Of a stretch of 64,000 nt of DNA, positions 49,295 through 62,300 are shown one piece after another. Within the stretch, counting starts at the first letter, position 1, and each line of letters opens with the position of its first letter. Below the pieces are notes generated by a model, which had not been told where the DNA came from, did no database searches, and was given only the letters and a program-made list of their open reading frames with translations. The stretch comes from Cloeon dipterum (lineage: Eukaryota > Arthropoda > Insecta > Ephemeroptera > Baetidae). The stretch is from the NCBI RefSeq assembly GCF_949628265.1, contig NC_088790.1, positions 15,814,545 through 15,878,544 on the forward strand, written 5' to 3'. A program made the position numbers and the translations under genes.

Positions 49295-52051
49295 ATGATG
49301 AGATTTTTAGTTATCTTAGCTGGATTCACCCTGAGAGAAACGAGATCTCAGGTCGGTATAGTACGCGTTATAGACATTAATATGATTTGACGTGTTAACT
49401 GTGCAGAACACTCCATCGGCGATTCATACGAAACTGGCGTCGTTTTTCGAAATTCGCAGCACTGACAACTACACGTCAACCATGAAAATGACTCGAAGTC
49501 CTGAAGACACGAGTGAACTTACGGTGAACGAATTAGACAAAATTTTAATCACGCTGAGGCCACGTGGCGACGGGAATGCGATTAGAGGGAAAAACAGGGA
49601 GGCTGGTACGTGTGTAGACCTCTTTTTTATGCTGCACAAATGATCGTATGCAAAGTAGGTTTTGCAATAGAAAGTTTGATTGTTCAATTGTGTTGCATTT
49701 TTTACAAAATTTTATATGCATGTCTTAAGTCTTAGAAAATATAAAATTCCCATTTTATAACTTGACTTATTTACAAAACGTTTTGATACTAAGGTATTTT
49801 TTTTAATTAATTGTGCTAAAAAATTTGGGGGAAACGTTTTGCAAATTTTAAAAGAGAAAAGATGCGATCATTTTGGCAACTGTCCTTGTTTATTTCAAGT
49901 CGACTTCTAGACGCTGGCAAACTCTCGACGGCGACTAACAATGAGATCGATAAAGGGAAACCATTGGAGAGTGGTCATTTTCCTTGGCATGCTGGAATAA
50001 ACGCCGACGGCTCTTACTTTTGTGCAGGAGCTATGATTTCCAATCGGCACATTCTAACTGTTGCAACTTGCGTAAATGAGTAAGAAAACCTGAACATCAT
50101 TTAAAAAAGGACGAATTTTAACTACGATGATTTCTTTATACCTTTAAAAACAACTTTCAAATTCATAAAAATAGTCTGAACAAATCAGAACAAATGTCGC
50201 GTTCTTTGTCTACTTTAAAAAAATGGTAAAAAACGAGATCGTTTGATGAAAATCATAAGAATAAATAGGCAGGTAAAAATATTTGAACAACAATGTAAAA
50301 TGACGAAGTCTAAAAAAATGAGGTAAAATATTCAGAGTAATATACAAATGAATGCATAAAATGAAAAAAGGCCCAAGTTGGAATCAGTAGAACCTTTTAG
50401 TATGATGAGAGAAGACAAATTACGGAATAATATCGCTCTTGACATTGCAAAACACAAGAATAAACTAAATGAAGATTTTGAACATGAAAATTGAATAATT
50501 GAAACTGTCTAAAAAAATTATTGCAACTTTTGTTGTTTCAAATTTTAAGTAAGTGAATCTCAAAATTATTTGAAATTGTATTGTTTAAATGATAATAGGG
50601 AGCGATTATTGCTACATTTTAGCTTTAACTTGGTCTTTCTAGCAAAATCTTTCAACTTTGATCATGTGTTCCAAACCATCGTTCATATCTCTTAATTAAA
50701 TCAAATTAATACGCGATTCAACGCCGCTAAAGCCAAAGCATATCTTTGAAAATGATGAATTTTCCACAGATTCGTGAATTTCACCATAACTCTGGGTGAC
50801 ATCGATCGCAACCAATTCGAACGCAACGTAATTCTGATGACCACCGACTCAAAATTAGTGCACAACAATTTCGAGCTCCAGACACTCGCTTTCAACGTCG
50901 CATTGCTCATACTTCCAATTTCAATCGCGACAAACGGTTGTAAGTGCTTTTCATTTATTCCAACACTTTCCGTGTCGCAATTAGATATGATCGAGGGCAG
51001 ACGTGTGTTTGTTTGTTGGAAAGCCTCGATTGATGAGTGCAAACTCCAGTCTATGAATGGTTCTCCTCCATTGACGCTCTATCTCTTAAATCGCAGTAAA
51101 CATTAAACCCGTGTCATTGCCAAAGAGGTCAGATTCAACTAAACCTTTTACCAAAGAAAAAGTCTACCTCACCGGATGGGGATTCACAAACGACGGTGAG
51201 TATGCACGCTGAGATGGAAATAAACAACCCTAATTTGGTTGTCTCACTGACAGGCAACTATGCAAACGCTCTCCTCACCAGAGCGAATATGACAGTAGCA
51301 GATATTGGAGACTGCTACAAGAAGTATGGCGCAATAATTAACTTTCAACACCTGTGCACGTACTCCGAAGTAAACACCTGTTTCGTAAGTAAATTTGGAT
51401 TTGCATAGTTGAGACGTTTGAAGTTAATTTTTTAAGATGGTTGAAAAAGAAAATACTACTTTGAAAGTTTTGACATCTTACATCTAGAAGTGGAAAAAAC
51501 TATTGCTGTGGTCTATTTGGCAAGATTTGTTCTTCTCTGATCTCTTGACCTACACTTTTCGTCAATTTTACTAACATTTCCTTGAAAAAAAATAAATGCC
51601 CGAAATATCTATCGTCTGAAAATACCCGTATATTTCTGGTTGATTTTTGTCTGGAAAACCATAGGTGGAAAAAACCGGAGATATTTTTGGAGGGGCAAAT
51701 CATTGATCAAAGTTAACAGACAGGATAATTAACTTTTCGCGCTCGAATACCACACACGGATACAAGGGCCACGACTCGCGGTCGCTGAAAGAACCCCAAA
51801 GGCCTTGACTTTGAAAGAGTTATCACCATTAGGCCGGGATCGTTGCACGACATTTCATTGAACTTTTGTCGCAGGCCAACGACGGTAGTCCTCTCGTGTA
51901 CCGCGACTCTGACTACACGTGGAACCTGCTGGGCCTGACACAGTTCCGCAGCACCGAAAACTGTGCCTCGGGAGACCCACTCGTCTTCTTCAGGGTGACG
52001 GCGGTCCTTGCTTGGCTCTCAGACAAAACCAGTCTCGCCATCAGAAACTAA
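49295..52051 (+). CDS. Secreted serine protease homologue lacking the catalytic triad (S1 family, SPH)
   Basis: Exons 49295-49351, 49407-49605, 49911-50079, 50770-50936, 51097-51195, 51254-51384 and 51875-52051 join in phase to 999 nt (332 residues). The fold is clearly S1: a signal peptide, a 66-residue pro-region, FPWHAGINADGSYFCAGAMI, LTGWG, and a C-terminal helix ending at RN. All three catalytic positions are changed. TVAHC is TVATC (Thr138), NDIAL is NVALL (Val185), and the GDSGGP motif reads ANDGSP, placing Asp277 at the catalytic Ser. The activation site has Glu before Ile (NEIDKG) where a basic residue is expected, so trypsin-type zymogen cleavage is unlikely. Non-catalytic S1 homologues in arthropods often act as cofactors in immune or clotting cascades or as binding proteins; the role here is not determined. 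Exons 4-7 may be shared with the cassette at 47,312. Confidence 0.85.
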
Positions 52052-52122
52052 GCGTTGGGATTGGAATTTTACGATATATGTGAAAGGTCTAGCATTAAAT
52101 TTAACAAGTAAAAACTGAACAA

Positions 52123-52125
<3 letters not shown>

Positions 52126-52201
<76 letters not shown>
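52126..52201. repeat. (TC)38 microsatellite in the SPH 3' UTR
   Basis: A pure 76-bp TC/GA run that begins 75 nt after the SPH stop codon and lies before its poly(A) signal, so it is transcribed as a long polypyrimidine tract. It creates apparent Arg-Glu repeat frames on the other strand, which are artefacts. Confidence 0.97.
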
Positions 52202-52202
<1 letters not shown>

Positions 52203-52245
52203 AGAAGGTGCAACTTCTAAAATGTAACTGTATGTATATGCATTT

Positions 52246-52251
52246 AATAAA
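52246..52251 (+). terminator. Polyadenylation signal of the SPH gene
   Basis: AATAAA about 195 nt downstream of the TAA stop at 52,049-52,051, at a plausible 3' UTR distance. Confidence 0.6.
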
Positions 52252-52259
52252 AGATCCCA

Positions 52260-53754
52260 TCCAACTATAAATTTTGATAATGATTTTCGAAAGTCCAATT
52301 CAATCTTTAAATTAAAATCAAATACCTAACCCACTCTAGTGGAGAATCAAATTGATTGTTCAATATCCACAGAAATTACAGTAAATGATATATATCTTTT
52401 CGGGGTGAGGGTTCCTAATCGATACATGGATTTTTCCGTAAAAATGTTTCAAGATTTTGAATTTGGCTCTTCAAATCAGTAACGCTACTTAGGATATCAC
52501 GGTTGAGTGTTGAACTGGTTTAACTTGGAGACTGTGGCGTTTTGGACTAATTAAGGTAAGGAGATGACCAAAGGGCGTGAAAAATTTTAATTCAGTGGAT
52601 TCCTAGAACTTCTTCTTAAGCAACCGGAGAAGTTGTTTAATGGGTTTAAATTGTTCATTTATACCGCTCTAAAGAGTAAATATTTTCCAAAGCGTTCATT
52701 GATGAGTAATATAACCGAGAAAAATTTAATTAAGCATGAAAAAATATTTTATATTAATTGGTTTAGGCTCATCTAGAATAAAAAATATATGCTAACACTT
52801 GGAGTTGCTTTAACACAATTTTGATAACAATAATAATGATATATAATGCTTAAGAGAATAAGTAAAATTTAATTCGAAAACTAAAATTAAAAAACTTAGG
52901 CACAGAAAAACAGAGCCTAAACCAACTTAAGAATCTGCAGGGGTCTGACCAAAAAAACGGACTGACATAATGGGATTGCCAGTTTTAGATATATCAAAAT
53001 GCCTTTTTAAATGAACATGTCGGACTTGGAAGTTTTTCATATTAATAAATTAATAAAGTTACAAATTTTATTCTATTTAAATTACCTTCCTTTTTTGGAG
53101 TGCCCATTTTACTAGGGAGGGAATGTTAGATTACTATAATTACATCAAATAGCTGCCTGCTCGTGGGTTGAAACCGATAAATTGTTTCTCCTGTTAGAAT
53201 TAAAAGCGTTGTTCACATTTTATAGAAACATTTCTGACAAATTTTCGCCCAAGATATATTTTTATTTCTTCAGAAATATTTAAGATCACGTTTAATGAAT
53301 CATTTTCTTATCAAACAGAAAAATGTGAAAGATTACAAAAACTACTTATATAATTGATTTATTTTTTCCTTGTTGTTGACAGCGAGATTCAACCCATCTC
53401 AAATTAAACTTTCCCCTCTCATTGTGAGATAGATGAAAACTAATTGTAAGTAGGCACTCTATCCCCCATAATTTATATCGCGCTCGAATCAGACAAGGTC
53501 AAGCCAATGACACACTGATGCGAGTATTATACAAGCTAACAACAAATTTTTTCTAAAATCCTCACCTTCAAATCGATTTCTTAATCGGACATCACGTTTT
53601 TTATCATAGGAAAACAATTTCCCAACTAAGCTCTTTCAATATTTTGGCAAATCTAATAATGTAAATAACAAATCTCAAGCGGTCAAAACATGTGATTCAT
53701 ATCGCGAATCACTCGATCAATCATCTACACACGTGAAATATGATAACGGCCAGG
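52260..53754. other. Intergenic DNA between protease genes
   Basis: AT-rich with no exon seen on either strand. It separates the SPH gene from the TATA box of the brachyurin-like gene. Confidence 0.5.
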
Positions 53755-53761
53755 TATAAAA
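53755..53761 (+). promoter_or_regulatory. TATA box of the brachyurin-like protease gene
   Basis: TATAAAA lies 43 nt upstream of the ATG at 53,798. At normal TATA spacing the transcript starts near 53,785, giving a leader of only about 15 nt. Short leaders and strong TATA boxes are common in arthropod digestive protease genes. Confidence 0.75.
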
Positions 53762-53797
53762 GTTGCGACTTTCAGCGAGAAGGTATACAGAGACAAA

Positions 53798-55554
<1,757 letters not shown>

Positions 55555-55588
55555 CTCATGTTTCCTCCCGTTGTAAGAATTAAGAAAA

Positions 55589-55594
55589 AATAAA
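55589..55594 (+). terminator. Polyadenylation signal of the brachyurin-like protease gene
   Basis: AATAAA 35 nt after the TAA stop, consistent with a short 3' UTR. Confidence 0.65.
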
Positions 55595-55599
55595 AGAAT

Positions 55600-56902
55600 A
55601 CAATTAAAGTCTTGGTGAATTATTGCGTATGCTTTCAATTGATCTTCCTAGATTTAAATCGAGAGTAAATCTGTGCGCAAGCCTTTTTTAAACAAGTATG
55701 GTATAGTTCAAATTGAAACCACTTTTGCTTCTGTCGATAAAATATTTTCCCACTTAAGAACTCTGATATTTTAGCTGCAGCTCTACTTATAATTATCAGT
55801 TCAGCATAAGCAAATTGGACTTAAAATATTTGCATATATCAAAGAGCTTGTACTCATTAGCAGATTGCATAAATTTCATTTAATTTGAAAATCAGACAAC
55901 CGTGGGAAAATGCAATTGAAAACTCTGATTTTCAAGCTTCGGCTCATATTGAAAAAATATTATCAATTTAGCACATGCAGATCATACTTAAAATGAATGT
56001 TGATTTTGAAGACCACGTACTATTAGCAAATAGAATACATTTCATCGAAATTGAAACGGGCACTTGCAAGTAAAACAGAGTTTACTTAATCTTCATTTTT
56101 CAAGAGAATTAGAAAATCACTTGAAATTGTTTTATTAAATACCTTTTGAGGTAATTATTAGTCAAATTAATTGAATGCAAAGTTTTTTTTAATTATTATT
56201 TAGAAGATTTTATGATAAACATATGCTAGCTAACAAATCCTTAAAACTTAAAACAAAAACAAATATTAATCATGACAAACGTTCGGCTATCTTCTTTTAT
56301 ACATATTTAATCAGATAAAACCATCTATGGTCTACAGACCAAGTTTAACTGTTAATAGAATATAAAAAGTTTAATTAAGACATGAAGTTAGGCAAATAAA
56401 AATTCTATCATCCCACCTATACAGGTTTTTAAATTGAAATACCTTATCGTCTCCCCTGACCCCTGACTGATGGGAGTGGAGATTCTAGGATTTAGTACCA
56501 GAAGCAAGAGAAAGATGTCGGCTAAATGAATATGTCTCCTTGCACCACTTTAACGATGCCCGATAGGAGATAGCGCGAGAGAGAGAGGGACAATTATATT
56601 AACGTTGGCTCCGGCGGTCAGCACCTTTTAGCCAGCAACAATTTCCAAACAGGCCGCTGTCACGTGACCCATAGGGGAACGTCGAGGTCACTAGTCTTAC
56701 TCCGTGGGCCTGTGCTCCTCTCGACTTGCTAGATTAAATTCATTTATACAATCCGTCGCCGGCAAGTTTCATTGCACCAACAGTGACACTCATCTTACTC
56801 AAGCAGTATATTTATTGCGTCACGCGAGAAAAACAAGCAGATTGAGAGACGACGAGCAGCTGCAGTGTACAATTTTCACTTGCCTGCCGGTACCCGTTTG
56901 CG
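55600..56902. other. Intergenic DNA and promoter region of the PSAT gene
   Basis: No exon seen. The last 400 bp are richer in GC, include a short GA run near 56,574-56,588, and probably hold the TATA-less promoter and leader of the aminotransferase gene. A start site was not pinpointed. Confidence 0.45.
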
Positions 56903-59142
56903 ATGGCCGCAAAGAAAATTTTGAACTTCGGAGCGGGACCTGCCAAACTTCCTCAGGAGGTACGCGTACTTAAATTTTATTATTTTTAGAATTAGACAAA
57001 TATTTTTAACAGATGCGAGAGGGTAAAACTACCTCATGCAATAATATTTTGTGAAAAATATTTTATTGACCAACAATTATTCTGAAACTCAATAAAATTT
57101 CAATGTCTTCAGGTTTTGCAAAAGGTTCAGGGTGAGTTGATCGACTATCATGGTGAAGGAATCAGCATTTTAGAAATGAGCCACCGGTCAAAAACCTACG
57201 CCGGCATCAACGACGGCGCCCAGCAGAAGCTGCGTTTATTACTGTAATTAGCCTCTATCATACCTACTGCCCTTGGAAACGTGGCTAAAAACTATCGTGC
57301 TTGTAGGAACATTCCGGAAAATTTCAAAATTCTGTTCCTGCAAGGCGGTGGAACCGGACAGTTCGCGTCGGTACCGCTGAATTTGATCGGAAAAACGGGA
57401 AAGGCGGACTACATTGTTACCGGTATACTTGAAATTATCTCTTCGCTGGATAAGATTAAATTAATTTGAATTTCAGGAAACTGGTCCAGATTGGCTGCAA
57501 AAGAAGCTGAACAGTACGGAAAAGTGAATTACGTCCTGCCCGAGACGAAAACGTTCATTGGACCTCCACCAAAAGATCAGTGGAAGTTCAGCCCTGACGC
57601 TTCCTACGTCTACATCTGTGATAACGAGACTGTCTATGGTATAGGCTTTCCATTTTTTCATAATTTAATGTCTAATTTCATTCCCTTTGAATAAAGGAGT
57701 GGAATATCCTGAGGTGCCGGACACCAATGGCGTTCCTTTGGTAGCTGATATGTCATCGAATTTTTTGACACGACCCATCGACTTTTCTAAGGTGAGTTAC
57801 ATACAATTTACTTTGCTCGTATTCGAAACGAGAGATAAAGAAAGACTCGCGGGATAAAGCTATTTTTTGCTGGTTGGCACATTTCCAGAACGAGTGGCGG
57901 TGAGAGTGCTCTGCGTTTCAATAAACTGCCAATGCGAAGGCAAGCGGCATTTCAGACAGCTTCTTTACGTTCTTTACGCTAAAACTATACACATTTATAT
58001 TATTCAACCCCTATATATGTTTATCAAGTGCATTTAAACTTAATATCGTAATATTTCTTTTCATAGAAAGAAAAGAATTTGAAGAAAAAACCTTTTAATT
58101 ATAGACTGAAACTGAGATGATACAATTTTGTGACCCATAAATTATGTGATTACAACTCGAACAGTATTCTGGAATTATATGCTCCCGAAATTCAACCACA
58201 TTGTTTTTTAACTAGCCTGAATATTAAATTTTCTTGTAATAGACTATAATTTGCGTGTTTAGTACGGAGCGATATTCGCCGGAGCGCAGAAGAACGTTGG
58301 CCCTGCCGGAGTGACAATTGTGATTATCCGCGAGGACTTGCTCAACAACGCCCTGCCAGTATGTCCCACGATCCTAAACTACACAATCATGGCGCGAGAC
58401 AACTCCTTGCACAACACTCCGCCAGTTTTTTCGTAATGCAATATAAATAAACTCGCACCCATAAGCAAATTTAATTGCCCAATGTTTGAGCAGAATCTAC
58501 GTGATGGATTTGGTTTTCAACTGGATCAAGAGCCAAGGGGGGCTGAAGGAGATGAACCGGAGGTCGCAGGTCAAGTCGGGCCTGATTTACGACACAATGA
58601 TTGCGACTAAGGGATTTTACTCCTGCCCCGTGAACAAGAGCAGCCGCAGCAGAATCAACATTCCCTTCCGCATTGTGCCGGCTGATGTAGCGAAACAAGC
58701 GGAACTTGAGGAAAAATTCTTGGCAGGAGCCGAGGCTTTGGGTATGATCCAGCTCAAGGGACACAGGTGAGATTTTGGCTTTGATGGAACGCTCTATTCA
58801 ATGGGATGGGAAGTTTCGATAAAAACTAATGTGATGTTTTTATTCTAAATGGCGACGTTGTATTAAAATCCAGCTTACACAAACATGTATTACCCTATAA
58901 TGATCTTATTGATAAGAGCTGTAATAATTTGCACTGTTACGGTAAACAACAAGAAAATACTTTTATTGTGGTAAAAGCCGCTGCACGATTGGTAAATATT
59001 GAGACATGATAATAAGTAAGGATTTAAAACTAACAGGTCCGTGGGCGGAATCCGAGCCTCATTGTACAACGCGGTCGGCGTGGAGGACGTGCAGGCGCTC
59101 GCCGACTACATGACCAACTTCTACGAGACAGCCAGCAAGTGA
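56903..59142 (+). CDS. PSAT1: Phosphoserine aminotransferase
   Basis: Catalyses the pyridoxal-phosphate-dependent conversion of 3-phosphohydroxypyruvate and glutamate to phosphoserine and 2-oxoglutarate, the second step of serine biosynthesis; cytosolic. Eight exons, 56903-56959, 57113-57243, 57307-57422, 57477-57638, 57697-57791, 58263-58432, 58494-58766 and 59037-59142, join in phase to 1,110 nt (369 residues), almost exactly the length of animal PSAT. The start [17 protein letters not shown] is diagnostic. GGGTGQF is the cofactor phosphate-binding region. Lys197 in [10 protein letters not shown] is the Schiff-base lysine. The protein ends with [20 protein letters not shown], the conserved family C-terminus. 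No defect was seen. Confidence 0.97.
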
Positions 59143-59219
59143 CCGCCAGCATGTGTTTGTTCGCGTTGTCGTAATTATTAGTTCAAGCGCATAATCCTGT
59201 CATCGACGCCTGGTTAGCA

Positions 59220-59319
59220 TTACGACGAGGATGAGTTTGTCGCAACAGGGGGGGAGCGCGAGGCGATATTGATAACGCGCGACTCTACGGATGACGTGGG
59301 AGCCGCACTCTCCTCCCGA
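59220..59319 (-). other. Tentative last exon of the STK11IP-like gene
   Basis: Preceded by GTGTTTCAG, in phase with exon 12 (carry of two bases), and open for 33 codons of Ser/Ala/Val-rich sequence (REESAAPTSSVESRV and onwards) to a TAA at 59,220. Phase agreement and higher GC support it; there is no recognisable motif and no canonical poly(A) signal just downstream. Confidence 0.45.
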
Positions 59320-62300
59320 CTGAAACACCATATAATATTCATCGTTTCAATTGCGCATTTTCACTTGTTCAAATATTTAAGGAAATGGTATTTTGGAAAA
59401 TAAAATATTCTAGACATTACTTCTAAGTACAAAAAGGAAGGGCGTTATTTTCATGGTTCATGGATTTAAAATTTTGTGTATTCCTTACCAATTTTATTTC
59501 CTAAATTGATTCTGGTTTCATCTGAGAAAAAAATTAGATGTTTTTTTTTCAAGTTTAGGTATACTTCTGATGAGAAAAAAATTAGCAATATTTTTAAAAT
59601 ACGTGAATTTTAGGTCTGATGCAGATGATAACGAACGATTAATATACTATGTTTTCAAACAGAAGAATAAAATTAAAAAGGGACGAAATAATTTAAAATA
59701 AATACCTCAATTATACCTGTAGTTCATTGGTGCTAAAATGTGCATTTTATATTATACATTCCTTCTGCCATTTGAATTATTACTATTTTATTTAATAACC
59801 AGAAAAATATAAAAAAAATACGGAACTGGAATACAAATTCAAATTTTGTTTCAAAAATTTTCTTGCTCATTAAATACACACAGAATGAAAATGTGGCCCT
59901 TTACGAAAACTCTCTTCTTACCTGTGTGATTCCTCGGAGGGTGGGATGACTTCGATGCTGCTCTGGCTTGGATTGCTGAGGACCTCTATGTCCGAGTCGT
60001 TGCCTTCGTGATGTCTTGATTGTCCAGGGATGAGTCCTAGGCCAGAATCAGACATGGATTGATCAAGAAGAGAACCGATTGAGCCTGAAACGTGATGGGC
60101 AAAACTTTCGAAAGTAGAGTAAACACTGATGGGTGAGATGAAAGCAAGACGAAATTATTTTAATAGGAAAAGGAACCCACTTTTCTTTTGATGCGTGGGC
60201 GCAGACTGCGCTTCCAGCGGAAGCTCATGGATCACAGTTTGCTTTTGTTGGCTATAAGATCTGTTCATGACATCTTCTTGCACCACAACTGCGCTGTTGC
60301 AGTTTGGGCAGCGGCCCACAGTGCTGTGTAAGTCTGCAACCATATTAGGATGTTTGTAATTTGATTCAATGAGTGAATTAAAATGCCTCACCTGAGATCT
60401 CTCTGGAAAAGTGGGTAGAACACCTCATGCAGCGGAACACAGCTTGGTTCATTTCGCCAAGAGATCTAGCCTCTAAGATCGAATTCAGAACTTTGGCAAA
60501 CTCCTGTTGATGAAAATTCTGAATTAATTACCCATAGTAACTGACAAATGAAATTTCTACCAAGGCGTCTTCGCTCTCGAGGACGTAGTCCCTGTTTTGT
60601 TTCTCACGTCGAATAGTGTCAAAAGTTAAGAACACTTTGTTTGTGCTCCTGTGCTCACAGCTTACTAGAGTCTCAAGCGGCCACTGGGCTGACATTCTGC
60701 CGCTTGCCTCTCTTTCCACTAACTTACTGCAAGATAAAATTTGAGTTTAGACGTTATACTCATACAATAATTCATGACTCACATTGATCCAACTATCACA
60801 AAGTAGTCTTTCACGATGCTGTTGCCCTGCGAATCGAATTCCCTCTGAACCAAAAATGGAGCTTCATCACCTGACTCTTCTGAAGAGTTTACATTGTTAA
60901 GAATAAATTTGGTAACTTGTTTTTATGGCAACTACCTTCGTCCTCTTCAGATTCGTTGAGATGCTCTGTTCCAGAGTCTACTGGCAGAGCACTGGTTGAA
61001 GGGTCAATCATTGAGTCATTCAGGATGGGGTCACATTCAATGGTTACAAAGCTAACTTCATCCAGAAGTTGCACCTTGTCATCCTGGAAATATGAAGAAT
61101 CAGGTTGAAATTTACTAGAACAACATGCATTGAATGTGAATCCTTATTTCTAATAAAACATTATTTGGGCTTATGCTTTAAAAATAATAGTTTACTTATT
61201 TTGTATATTTATAAACCCGCCTTAATATTTTTCGGAAATAAAAAAAGATGCTACAGAAAAACTTTAGTCACAAAGTAAATAGTACGAAATTTCTTCATAG
61301 CTTTCAGACTATATTTAGTTTTTGTATGGTTTAGTTTTATTAGTATTATTTGTTTTTTTCCAGAATGTATAAAATACCCCCCCCCCCCCCAATCAATTCA
61401 TCTTATTGAACAATGTCTACAATCTAAATATTAGCAAAAACTGCATTTTTAAATCAATTTTGAATGGAGCCTTTTTCTTAGTTTCCAAAAATTGCTAAAA
61501 TCGTCAAATCAAAAAATTTACGCTACTGACGTAGTTGCCAACAGCAAATGCTACAAAAATTCAATATTTTCCCCATATACTAAAATGCCAAATCCTTAGT
61601 TTTATTGTGAGGAAGATAAAAACTTCCTGATATTTGCATGCCATGGAATATCAAATTAATGCGTTAAAAGAAATCTGAATCAAATCATTTTCTTACCTCA
61701 TCCATGACAGACGTGTTTTCAACATCTTGCTCGACATCATGAACGTCATCATTATCATTTTCTCCCTCTTTACTTGGTGCAACGACCACATCAGGACGTT
61801 GCTGGCTTTCCAACCAGGCAACCGCATCAAACTTTTCAGATGTGTTACCAGCTCCATTATTTTCTGCAGGCAAGCCCAACACATTAGTCACGCCGCCCAG
61901 CCAAGACTCGCCTAGTTTTTCGCGCAGAGTCTCTATCTGCTTCTTGGTATCAACAACTGTGTCTGAAAATTAAATATTAGTCTGGATTGAGATACTTGCA
62001 GGCCCAATTTACCAATGCTGGCACTTGTTGACGCAAAGGAGGCGTCAAGTCTGGACGGCGAGACATGTGCCTCGTCAATATCAAGTATAGTAACCTCCCT
62101 AACCTTTGCAGGCTTTCTGTTCAATGACTGGGTTAGAGAGCTGGAATCCTGCGGTGCACTTGAGGTTGATGGAGCCGAAATGCAAACATCAATGCAAGCC
62201 GCTCCGATCCAGCGGCGTTCATTCTCAGATAAAATTTCACCGTCCAAGGAAAACAACTGGAATGACACTTGGGTTAATATACGCATTCCGGTTGTTGTAA

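Noticed and set aside
52019..52298. Minus-strand frames with Arg-Glu repeats
   Set aside because: Direct translation of the (TC)38 tract in the SPH 3' UTR.
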